Part shown: positions 1 to 10,029 of the stretch, in pieces | Layout: each line of letters starts with the position of its first letter | Position numbering within the stretch: the stretch's first letter is position 1 | Origin: Chitinophagaceae bacterium UBA4412 | GTDB taxonomy: Bacteria > Bacteroidota > Bacteroidia > Chitinophagales > Chitinophagaceae | Reading direction: 5' to 3' | Assembly: GCA_002400445.1 (NCBI GenBank) | Contig: DGQO01000101.1 | Location: 1 to 15,524 of the forward strand | DNA: 15,524 nt | Notes under the pieces: model-generated | Told to the model about the DNA's origin: nothing | The model's input: only the letters and a program-made list of their open reading frames with translations | The model's database searches: none | Translations under genes and position numbers: made by a program

Positions 1-2596
<2,596 letters not shown>

Positions 2597-2659
2597 GACA
2601 CTTGGGTGTACGCAGGGTACCCGGCTGGATTTATAGGACATCATTAAATAAGGTAAGGG

Positions 2660-3403
2660 CTATCCTGACAGTAATTTTAGAAATTCATCTTTTTTTCTAC
2701 GGGATACATCGATCACATCATCATTTTGCATTACGACCTGCCCGCTGCGGACATACCTTTTGATGTAGTCGAGATTAATAAGATGCGAATGGTGAATGCG
2801 GAAAAAGCGATATGGCAGCAGCATTTCTTCAAAATCTTTAAGCAACCTTGTGACCGTAATACTTTTTGAATCGTTGAAATGCAGTATGCAATAATTACCG
2901 CTAGACTCAATGCGGGCAATATTCCGAATTTCAAAAAAATCTATTCCTTCATTTCCGGATACGGCAATTTTATCATTGGAGCGAAAGCTGTCTTCCGGTG
3001 AGTGTTTAAGCAATTCTATTTTTTCCTTTCCAGTTCCTTTTCTTGAAGCTTCCAGCCTATTTACTGCATTTTGCAAATCTGTAATCCCGATCGGTTTGGT
3101 AAGATAATCAAAGGCACTTATACGAATAGCATCTACAGCATAGTGATCGTAAGCGGTTGTAAAAATAATTTCAGCGTTTGACCCCTCCAGTTTTTCAACC
3201 ATTCGTAAACCAGTCATACCTGGCATCTCAATATCAAGAAAGACAACGTCTGGCTGGTGCTGGCGAATGAGTTCAAGAGCTTCCTCAGGATCACGACTGC
3301 TGGCCACTACAGAAACGTTTGGGCAGAACTTTGCTATTTTCTGCGTGAGGTTTTGCAAGCTGCTTAGTTCATCATCTACCAATATTGCTCTTAGTTCCAT
3401 CAT
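2660..3403 (-). CDS. LytTR-family response regulator
   Basis: Cytosolic two-component regulator of 247 residues. The receiver domain (about 5-120) has the acidic pair D10/D11, phospho-acceptor Asp57 in VVFLDIEMPGMTG, T82/T83 and the conserved Lys103 in LTKP. A LytTR DNA-binding domain follows from about 144 to 245, with EIRNIARIESSGNY and the family-typical FFRIHHSHLINLDYIKR segment. LytTR domains bind direct repeats upstream of target genes. The start ATG (3403) lies inside the 3' end of the upstream kinase gene, giving a 32-nt overlap in a different frame. The start could instead be the next codon, also ATG. The overlap suggests translational coupling, and the partner kinase is almost certainly the product of 3372-6395. 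Targets cannot be told from the window. No T-rich terminator hairpin is seen between its stop and argS. Confidence 0.95.
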   Translation of the reverse strand: MMELRAILVDDELSSLQNLTQKIAKFCPNVSVVASSRDPEEALELIRQHQPDVVFLDIEMPGMTGLRMVEKLEGSNAEIIFTTAYDHYAVDAIRISAFDYLTKPIGITDLQNAVNRLEASRKGTGKEKIELLKHSPEDSFRSNDKIAVSGNEGIDFFEIRNIARIESSGNYCILHFNDSKSITVTRLLKDFEEMLLPYRFFRIHHSHLINLDYIKRYVRSGQVVMQNDDVIDVSRRKKDEFLKLLSG

Positions 3404-6395
3404 GATTTTTAACTTTAATCTTTACCGTAACAATTGTACCAACTGGTTGTCTATCTCTAAATTCAATATTACTTTCTTCTCCTGCCTGGTTGTGTAAACG
3501 TATTCGTTCCCTCGTTATCTGCAATCCTACGCTCTTATGCCCTGGCTTGTTCAATTCGTTAATAGCTGCAGACCCTTCCATACCAATACCATCATCTTGA
3601 ATAATGTATTGTAGAAAATCTCCCTCCAGGGATACCTGCATACTTATGTCATGCCCATCATGTTTGCTATGTGCAATTCCATGTACAATTGCATTTTCAA
3701 TAAAGGGTTGTACGATCATTGGCGGCACGTAGAAATTACCCTCTTCTACAGCAGGATCTATTTGAATATTGATATTGAACTTTTGGGGAAACCGGATTTG
3801 TTCCAGGTCAATATACCACCTGAGCGCCTGCATATCTTTTGAAAAAGGAATAAGATGAAGCTGATTAATTTCTAATATAGTCCTTATTAGGTTGGAAAAT
3901 TTGATGAGGTAATCACTTGCCTGGCGTTGTTCATTTTGGAATATAAAATTTTCAATGCTATTGAGACTGTTGAAAATAAAATGAGGATTCATTTGCGAAC
4001 GCAAGACACTCATCTCTGATTCTGCAATTTTTTGTTTGAACTGTGCATCCTTGCGCACTTTCATTACCCTGCGCTTAAAAAGAATGAGCACCAGCGCAAT
4101 GATAGCTGCCAGTAATATCAACTTAAAAAAGTTCGTCTGATACCAGTGCGGATCAATATGAAGTAATAAAAAATAAGGCTTACTGAAACCGCCTGTTAAA
4201 TTATTTCTTCCTTTAACCTTAACGCTGTAATCTCCATATTCCAGTCCGCTGAAATTTACAGATCCATTTTCGGCAAGTGACCAATCATCAATACCGGGTT
4301 CAATCTTGTAATACAGCTCATAATTTCCGGGAGTTGCATAATCTGTTACAGAAAAGTTGATGAGCAAGTCATAACTGCCCGCCTGGAGTTTGAGGATTTG
4401 CGTGCTGTCATTTTTGATACTGGTATTAGACCGAAGGTGATTGGCAAGTACATCTGTAATAATCGCCGTCGCTTTTACTGAATAGTTCATAATAAAGGCA
4501 GGATCAAACGCTACAACTGCATCATTGGCACCGGCATAGATGATGCCCGTTGGGCCTTTTGTTATCCCAGCTTCCAGTCGGTTGTCAGGCAATCCCATAT
4601 CATAATTAAACTTCAGCATTTGCTGCCTGCTTTGCATCCAGCACCAATATCCTTTCTGGCAATTAAACCAAACATTGTTGTAGTCATCTACGGTAACACG
4701 GTAACAAAAACCCATTTCGGGAAAACCCTTAAACCTTTCAACGATTACTTTACTTGCAGGATCAAAGGCAAACATGCCATTGGAACTGGTAATCCAAAGA
4801 ATGCCATTTTTATCTTCAGCCATCCCGAGCATATACTCGGATGGCGCATCGGGTATGGATATTTTTTTAAATTCCTGGTTGCTGCCCAGGCTGTACAAAC
4901 CTTGAAAAGTGGTGGCAAACACCTCTCCCTTTTTAGTTCTCAATATATAATGGAGTGGTTGCTGCTGTTGCTGTTGATCCAGGATTGAATAGTGTCGCAC
5001 AAATTTTTCCGTGCGGGGATTAAAAATATAAATACCCGTAGTGTAAGACCTTATCCACCAGGTGCTGTCATTCTCCCGTTCGATATTTCTAAATTGGGGT
5101 AACCTGTTACTGTCTCCTTCCGGAGCCAGCAATCTTTCTTCAGACGATCCATTTAACACAAATAGTCCAAGTTCAGACGTAATGTACATACGCCCATTAT
5201 CTTCGGAAAAATCAAAAACTTCACGGCTATGCTCTTCAATGAGTTTATTGCCACTACTTGATAAAAACGGCCAGAATTGTTTTAAGTACCAGTTTTTATC
5301 ATACTCAAATATGCCGCCTAAATATCTTTTGCCAAGCCAAAAGCTATTGGTGGTTTCTCTGATACTGTACACGCCAGTTACCCATGGAGCTTTCCTTGTA
5401 GACGATGGTGCCATGATGGGAATCACCGTAAACAGATCTTGCCCAAAACTGACCAACCTTACAGCATCCTCGCAAGCCAGCCAAAGATTATTATCCTTAT
5501 CGGTAAAGCCGCTATTTATACGAAACAATCCAATATCATTGAATATTTTATATTCAAGATTTGCTTCATCTACCAATATTAGGGAATGATCAGAGGCCAG
5601 TACGAGAAACCTTTTATCCTTCTGCTGCCAGTAACTAAAACCGAGAACAACGAAATTGTTTTCGCCGATATTAAATTGGTTTAAAGAGCCGGTTACCGGA
5701 TCAAAAATAAAAGCACCCTTTCCCCAGGTGCCTACCCAGCACCTGTTTTGCGCATCGAAGAATAGTTTTTGTATAACAGTACCGGGGCCAATATACGCCT
5801 GTTCGATTTTTAAATCCTGCTTGTTTAGGCGCAGAATGCTATTGCCATAAAAAGACCAGGGCTGGCCAGATTTGTCATAAATAATTTGATTATAACCCAG
5901 TTTAGATGGCACCCGCTTTAAGGCAGGTTCTACATGAAAGTTTTCGTCTGCCATCTGTTCGTCAGAAGGGAGGTTGAATACATTTTTGTCGTCAACCAAT
6001 GTATAGCCTGCAACTTGTTTATTAATTGCCGCATTCACAAAATTTCCCAGCAGCCGTACTCTTTCTGAGTGTACAAACATATAAAACACTTTGGAGGGCG
6101 TGCAAATCCATAACCCATTCTCAGTAGCCTGTAAGTAAGTTATTTCGCCGAATGTACTGCCAGCATTATCCGTATAAAAAGTTTTCACCCTATTGCCATC
6201 ATAACGATTGAGACCATTGTAGCTGCCTATCCAGATGATGCCATTTTTATCCTGGGCAATGCTGTTTATTTTTTTATCAGAAAGTCCGTCCTTTTCAGTG
6301 AGTGTACGAAAGTTAAGGTGCTGGGGCAATTGCGCATAACAAAGAGATGAAATGCAACTGAGTACAAAAAGAATATAGTGTTTTCGTTTAAACAT
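3372..6395 (-). CDS. LytS-type sensor histidine kinase with periplasmic two-component propeller
   Basis: Inner-membrane sensor of 1007 residues. A signal peptide (about 1-21, ending CYA-Q) is followed by a long beta-propeller sensor region (about 30-635). Typical Reg_prop strands are seen, such as INSIAQDKNGIIWIGSYNGL (43-62), FTDKDNNLWLACEDAV (297-312) and MAEDKNGILWITSSNGMFAF (525-544). A Y_Y_Y domain follows (about 675-748), then one transmembrane helix (about 757-773). The cytoplasmic His_kinase domain has the phospho-acceptor His805 in QMNPHFIFNSLNSIENF, and the ATPase part has the N box QPFIEN (896-901), the G1 box DDGIGM (934-939) and a KSVGLQ segment (955-960). All catalytic elements are present. 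A six-glutamine run (474-479) sits in the propeller. Members with this architecture often sense extracellular polymers or their breakdown products; the ligand here is unknown. The gene starts an operon with the overlapping LytTR regulator. No fused AraC domain is present, unlike the hybrid systems of Bacteroides. Confidence 0.95.
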   Translation of the reverse strand: MFKRKHYILFVLSCISSLCYAQLPQHLNFRTLTEKDGLSDKKINSIAQDKNGIIWIGSYNGLNRYDGNRVKTFYTDNAGSTFGEITYLQATENGLWICTPSKVFYMFVHSERVRLLGNFVNAAINKQVAGYTLVDDKNVFNLPSDEQMADENFHVEPALKRVPSKLGYNQIIYDKSGQPWSFYGNSILRLNKQDLKIEQAYIGPGTVIQKLFFDAQNRCWVGTWGKGAFIFDPVTGSLNQFNIGENNFVVLGFSYWQQKDKRFLVLASDHSLILVDEANLEYKIFNDIGLFRINSGFTDKDNNLWLACEDAVRLVSFGQDLFTVIPIMAPSSTRKAPWVTGVYSIRETTNSFWLGKRYLGGIFEYDKNWYLKQFWPFLSSSGNKLIEEHSREVFDFSEDNGRMYITSELGLFVLNGSSEERLLAPEGDSNRLPQFRNIERENDSTWWIRSYTTGIYIFNPRTEKFVRHYSILDQQQQQQPLHYILRTKKGEVFATTFQGLYSLGSNQEFKKISIPDAPSEYMLGMAEDKNGILWITSSNGMFAFDPASKVIVERFKGFPEMGFCYRVTVDDYNNVWFNCQKGYWCWMQSRQQMLKFNYDMGLPDNRLEAGITKGPTGIIYAGANDAVVAFDPAFIMNYSVKATAIITDVLANHLRSNTSIKNDSTQILKLQAGSYDLLINFSVTDYATPGNYELYYKIEPGIDDWSLAENGSVNFSGLEYGDYSVKVKGRNNLTGGFSKPYFLLLHIDPHWYQTNFFKLILLAAIIALVLILFKRRVMKVRKDAQFKQKIAESEMSVLRSQMNPHFIFNSLNSIENFIFQNEQRQASDYLIKFSNLIRTILEINQLHLIPFSKDMQALRWYIDLEQIRFPQKFNINIQIDPAVEEGNFYVPPMIVQPFIENAIVHGIAHSKHDGHDISMQVSLEGDFLQYIIQDDGIGMEGSAAINELNKPGHKSVGLQITRERIRLHNQAGEESNIEFRDRQPVGTIVTVKIKVKNHDGTKSNIGR

Positions 6396-6646
6396 TTATT
6401 GCTGGTAGCTTGACCAATCTGTTCTTTTGCTGATTTTAATGCTCTATAAATATAATTACAAGAATTTCGGCCAAAGATTTATTTCTTTTTAGAAACCTGC
6501 CTGCAGCAAATAGTTATGCTTCTATGCATGCGATTGTTTCATCGCTTAAGATGAAGGATTATTTACGGTGCCTTAAACCCATTCTTTTCCGAGGTTATGA
6601 ACGGATATCAGCACTTACTGGTTTACAACTTAGCAAAACCAAAGGC

Positions 6647-7735
6647 TTACTGGCAGAGTGTATTTGGTCTAAGTGCCACCTTAGCTCCGGGGGCCGTTGG
6701 CCTGAAAGCCGCACCTGGCCCAATTCTGATCATGACTGCCCTCATCAACATTTGGGCACTGCCCCCAATCAGGTAAGATGGGCTCGCAATATTGATCAGG
6801 TTTTTTGCGGTGAGCGATAAAACACCGCCGCTGCTATTTACCGCTGAGGTTATCGTAACTACATCGGGTGCAATACAGTTGTATAACATGAGTTCTGTAA
6901 GAATATAATTGCGGGCCCGTTCTCCCTGGCCATTGGTAAAATGATCCCTGCACACCCGGCGCCCGTAGGTCATGATGTTGCGGGGTTCCATTACGAAGGG
7001 CATCTGGTCGCAGGATGACTTTAAGGTACCTGTGTAAAGGCAGGAGGTTGATATAGAAGTTTCGGACGTATTGCGGTCTGCTTCAGTATCGCAGAGGTAA
7101 TCGCCTTTGGTATCACAATTTGCACAAGAGCCCGTTCTAGCCGGGTTCTCAGCGCCAAATTGGCCTTCGAAAGTGTGGTAAAGTCCAAAGCAATGACCCA
7201 TTTCATGTGCCAGTGTTGAAGTGTTTGTTGTGCTTAATATGGCATCATCTACCACGGAAAGATAGGTATTGGGAATAGCGTAAGCTATCCCATTTAAATC
7301 ACCGCTGGCATCTACCAGTTCTGTGTGAATAAAAATAGTGAGGTAATAGGGCCTGGTATAGGAGATTAACTGGGTTTCATTTGCTGCATTAAAATTTGCC
7401 ATGGAGGCGTCTTTTACATACTCAATGTCCGACAATACAAAACAAATATTATGCGGCCGGTAAAAATTGACCATATTGGTGATATTGCGGTTAATATCCG
7501 CATCAGTCACGGTGGGCGCATCTTTATAAAATACAACAACCTGTATTTTCATCGTATAAGGCAAGGTGGCTGCAATACCCAGTTGGGCTATTCGCTGCTG
7601 TCTTAAGCCAAGATCTACGGAGGCCCTGGCATTCTTGCGCACGTTCTCGCCACAATCATTCCTTTCTACCTGCTGGGCACAGAGATTGCAGCAGATAAAA
7701 ACAGTCAAGAGCATTAAAAAAAATTTCCTGTACAT
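6647..7735 (-). CDS. Exported pappalysin-like zinc metalloprotease (peptidase family M43)
   Basis: A protein of 362 residues counted from the ATG at 7735; a TTG two codons upstream (7741) is the only in-frame extension considered. The N-terminus MYRKFFLMLLTVFICC and an Ala-Gln near residue 20 fit a signal peptide, so the product is likely exported. The zinc site is HEMGHCFGLYH at 177-187 (HExxHxxGxxH), followed by a Cys-rich insert with SCANCDTKGDYLCDTEAD (203-220). The Met-turn is IMTYG at 254-258. The spacing and the LCDT segment are typical of M43 pappalysin-like enzymes. The last 55 or so residues form a short beta-rich tail ending GAKVALRPN, reminiscent of the small stacked-strand C-terminal domains of Bacteroidota exported proteins; no typical long T9SS sorting domain is seen. 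It lies 31 nt downstream of the fibre-like gene on the same strand, so the two are probably co-transcribed. The substrate is unknown. Confidence 0.88.
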   Translation of the reverse strand: MYRKFFLMLLTVFICCNLCAQQVERNDCGENVRKNARASVDLGLRQQRIAQLGIAATLPYTMKIQVVVFYKDAPTVTDADINRNITNMVNFYRPHNICFVLSDIEYVKDASMANFNAANETQLISYTRPYYLTIFIHTELVDASGDLNGIAYAIPNTYLSVVDDAILSTTNTSTLAHEMGHCFGLYHTFEGQFGAENPARTGSCANCDTKGDYLCDTEADRNTSETSISTSCLYTGTLKSSCDQMPFVMEPRNIMTYGRRVCRDHFTNGQGERARNYILTELMLYNCIAPDVVTITSAVNSSGGVLSLTAKNLINIASPSYLIGGSAQMLMRAVMIRIGPGAAFRPTAPGAKVALRPNTLCQ

Positions 7736-7766
7736 ATTCAATGGTTTCTCTGAATGAAAAAGCGAA

Positions 7767-8948
7767 TTACTTTCTATTTTTTAATGCCACCACTTGCTTC
7801 TCTAATTCAATAATGTGCAAAGTGAGCTCTTCAATCTTAGCCATCATCTTCGTTTGCAAATCACCGATCGCCAGCCCATTTTCCTGTATTTCTTTTGCAG
7901 AGGGAACTCCAGGCAGATGTTTGTTTTCCAGGATAAATTTTTCGGTTTCTTTTAAAGAAAGTAATGCATAGTCATCTTTAAAAACATAATCTGCCCAATT
8001 GCTTTCTACCACAACTTCTTTGCTGCGGATATTGCCATTTACAGATAATTTGTAGGTTGGATTAGTGGTACCGATACCAACATTGCCATTTTGAAGAATA
8101 TACATTTTTATACTTGCGCCGGTGATGGCGCCGAAATTAGTAGTGGATTGTGCGCCGTCAAAATTGCCGATATAAATATTGCCATTGCCGGGTGTCATAC
8201 CTATATAACCTCCATAACCGGCTTTGATTGTTTTTGTACCGTTGTTGTAGAAATAGTTAAAGCCAATTTCCGGGTTGTCGGCGGAAATTGTAACCCCGTA
8301 TTTATCAGCACCAAACATAGCAACAGAAGCGCCTACACTGCCTGAAATTTCCAGGCGTGCATGACTGCCGCCATTGTCACCAATGGCAACATTTCCATTA
8401 TACCTGTTTAGGGTTAAGTTGCGCTTAATTGTTTCTCCAAGAGCAAGACGTCTTGCTTCTATGCCATTGCCGTCGAAGGTCAGGTAATCATAAACTCCAA
8501 CCTCATAATCAACACCCTTCACAATAAGACCTCCACCTTTCCAGCCGGTTCCTGCTAATGCCAAATCCTGAATATCGGTGCCACCAACGAAAACCAGGCG
8601 CTTGTCATTTTCGGTGAGGATGGGAATAAATGGTGTGGTGCCCTGTATTGGCGCTATGGGATCACCCGTTCTCCAGCCCGTATTATCGGGAAAAATTGCC
8701 CGCCAACTGCTGCCATCATAATACTGCATTTGTTTTATAGTACTATCATAAACCAGTAACCCCTGGGCTGGATTATTTATAGCCAGTCTTGCAATGGTGC
8801 TCATGCGGGGAAATAAAATTCCTCTCGTGCTGCTGGTTACATCCAGAGCGGCAGAAGCGTGCGGCGTTTGAATACCTATTCCAACATTTTGGGCTGCGCA
8901 GGTGAATGTCAGGGTGCAGAAGATGATGATTGCCAGGAGATATTTCAT
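7767..8948 (-). CDS. Exported fibre/adhesin-like protein with C-terminal coiled coil
   Basis: A 393-residue protein of the Bacteroidota 'NVGIGTTNP' class. The signal peptide MKYLLAIIIFCTLTFTCAAQ (1-20) runs directly into NVGIGIQTPHASAALDVTS and the widespread RGILFPRMS segment (42-50). The middle is Gly/Asn-rich and looks like short repeated beta strands (about 100-290). A second NVGIGTTNP (289-297) precedes a conserved C-terminal module with WADYVFKDDY (318-327) and ENKHLPGVPSAKEIQENGL (341-359), ending in a heptad-like coiled coil (about 362-392). Such proteins are thought to be exported or surface-exposed and may form trimeric fibres; this is inference from composition. The S74 chaperone signature is not visible, so self-cleavage is not claimed. 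The metalloprotease gene follows after 31 nt. A dyad covering a near-consensus -7 element lies 17-24 nt upstream. Confidence 0.75.
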   Translation of the reverse strand: MKYLLAIIIFCTLTFTCAAQNVGIGIQTPHASAALDVTSSTRGILFPRMSTIARLAINNPAQGLLVYDSTIKQMQYYDGSSWRAIFPDNTGWRTGDPIAPIQGTTPFIPILTENDKRLVFVGGTDIQDLALAGTGWKGGGLIVKGVDYEVGVYDYLTFDGNGIEARRLALGETIKRNLTLNRYNGNVAIGDNGGSHARLEISGSVGASVAMFGADKYGVTISADNPEIGFNYFYNNGTKTIKAGYGGYIGMTPGNGNIYIGNFDGAQSTTNFGAITGASIKMYILQNGNVGIGTTNPTYKLSVNGNIRSKEVVVESNWADYVFKDDYALLSLKETEKFILENKHLPGVPSAKEIQENGLAIGDLQTKMMAKIEELTLHIIELEKQVVALKNRK

Positions 8949-8954
8949 CGTTTT

Positions 8955-8972
8955 TAGTTTTGCATAAAACTA
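8955..8972. promoter_or_regulatory. 18-bp dyad covering divergent -7-like elements upstream of the fibre gene
   Basis: The arms TAGTTTT (8955-8961) and AAAACTA (8966-8972) are perfect complements around GCAT. On the minus strand the dyad reads TAGTTTTA, one mismatch from TAnnTTTG, placed to give the fibre gene (ATG at 8948) a leader of about 10 nt. On the plus strand it reads TAGTTTTG, a perfect -7 match, with a TTG (8930-8932) 22 nt upstream, within the normal spacing, pointing into the gap. The dyad may be a promoter, an operator or both. Confidence 0.4.
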
Positions 8973-9247
8973 TGTTCCATTGCCAAAGTTTCCCGCATCA
9001 ATGTGCTACCGGTAAAGCCGGCTTAATAACTGGCAAACGCATTACAACAAGTGGACACTGGCATAGATTATTCCGCCAGACAGGTCTTAAAATAACCCGT
9101 TGCAATCGCTATACTAATTGCCGTAACAGTCCCACTGGCTGATGAGCATTGCGGACAATTGCGTTCTTACAGAACTTTGAGGATAAAAAAAAGATGGTGC
9201 TTGTGGGCTCTGAGAAAAAAAATGATGGGATCTTGAATTGGAATTGG

Positions 9248-9276
9248 TAAAAAGTAGTGGGAGTGAGTTCCCTACT
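9248..9276 (-). terminator. Probable Rho-independent terminator of the TPR-kinase/NarL operon
   Basis: Read on the minus strand, AGTAGGGA (from 9276) pairs with TCCC-AC-TACT (ending at 9253), with two unpaired bases AC in the right arm, and is followed at once by five T residues (9253-9249, the first also shared with the stem end). It lies about 60 nt downstream of the response regulator stop. The imperfect stem keeps the confidence moderate. Confidence 0.5.
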
Positions 9277-9336
9277 GAATCTTGAATGGCAGTTTAATAA
9301 GATGGAAGCGTAGGCGAAATTACCTCCCCTTGTCCC

Positions 9337-9972
9337 TTACACAATCCTCTCCTTAATGGCCTTAGCTACTGCTTCGGGAGCGGAGTGCACATGCAGCTTC
9401 TGGTAAAAATGCTTACTATGGGTCTTAGCGGTCTCCAGCGAAATGCCCATGGCAGCAGCAATCATTTTATAGCTTTTACCCAGCACCAGGTGCTGAAGTA
9501 CTTCTTTTTCTTTGTCGGTGAGACCATATTTCTGATTTCCGGGCCCTGGTACATTTTTTTGAAACAAGTCAAGCATTCGTCTTGCAATACCTGGCGTTAT
9601 AGGAGAGCCACCAGTACTCACTTCCGTTAAGGCCTCCATGTATTTTGCTAGCGAGGTAGATTTGAGCAGGTAACCAGAAGCTCCATTGGTAATGGCATTG
9701 AAGATGTATTCGTCATCATAAAAAGCAGTTTGTATTAAAACTTCAATTTCAGGAAAATTCGATTTAACCAGTTTAGTGGCTTCTATGCCATTCATGCCAG
9801 GCATTTCAATATCCATTAAAACAATATCGCAGGGATTGCGGGCTAAATGTTCTATAATATTATCGCAATCTTTATAAGCACCCGTACAAGTGAAGCCCTC
9901 GGTTTCACTGAGCAGAAGTTGGAGACTTTCCCGTACATGCTTATTATCTTCAAATATGGCTACACTTATCAA
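9337..9972 (-). CDS. NarL/FixJ-family response regulator
   Basis: Cytosolic transcription regulator of 211 residues. The receiver domain (about 2-120) has the acidic pair E8/D9, phospho-acceptor Asp54 in VLMDIEMPGMNG, Thr82 and Lys104 in YLLKS. A LuxR-type helix-turn-helix domain (about 148-208) starts GLTDKEKEVLQHLVLGKSYK and includes the recognition region GISLETAKTHSKHFYQKLHV. Length and domain order are standard. It lies 57 nt downstream of the TPR-containing HisKA_3 kinase on the same strand, the usual pairing for this regulator class, so the kinase at 10030-12039 is very likely its partner. A hairpin with a T-run about 60 nt after the stop probably ends the operon. Target genes are unknown. 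Confidence 0.95.
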   Translation of the reverse strand: MISVAIFEDNKHVRESLQLLLSETEGFTCTGAYKDCDNIIEHLARNPCDIVLMDIEMPGMNGIEATKLVKSNFPEIEVLIQTAFYDDEYIFNAITNGASGYLLKSTSLAKYMEALTEVSTGGSPITPGIARRMLDLFQKNVPGPGNQKYGLTDKEKEVLQHLVLGKSYKMIAAAMGISLETAKTHSKHFYQKLHVHSAPEAVAKAIKERIV

Positions 9973-10029
9973 AATATCTTTTTTACAATATTAATGGCTT
10001 AAACAAATGGGCGCAATACCGAGAACAGG

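Larger units (their letters stand above)
8949..9336. other. Intergenic region, 388 bp, between fibre gene and NarL-type regulator
   Basis: Next to the fibre gene it holds an 18-bp dyad with possible divergent promoters (8955-8972); at its far end it holds a terminator-like hairpin (9248-9276). In between, an open frame of 56 codons from ATG 8972 to a stop at 9140-9142 exists on the plus strand. It is rich in Cys, His, Thr and Arg and looks like nothing I know, so I do not call it a gene. Two A8 tracts near 9186-9221 are each followed by a GATGG string; their role is unknown. Confidence 0.5.

Noticed and set aside
2606..2624. GGGTACCC and nearby GGGTGTAC as a terminator between argS and the LytTR regulator
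   Set aside because: The stem is weak and no T-run follows on either strand.
5062..5589. 175-codon open frame on the plus strand
   Set aside because: Antisense to the propeller region of the sensor kinase; Ser/Leu-rich composition and no recognisable domain.
6614..6653. Direct repeat of CTTACTGG downstream of the metalloprotease
   Set aside because: Only eight bases twice within 40 bp; likely chance, and no mobile-element gene is near.
6524..6820. 98-codon open frame on the plus strand at the 3' end of the metalloprotease
   Set aside because: About 170 bp overlap the protease in antisense, no promoter match is seen and the product resembles no protein family.
7767..8000. S74-type intramolecular chaperone (self-cleaving tail-fibre domain) at the end of the fibre protein
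   Set aside because: The overall style is similar, but the SDxRxK-type motif of that domain is not present; only the related coiled-coil module is seen.
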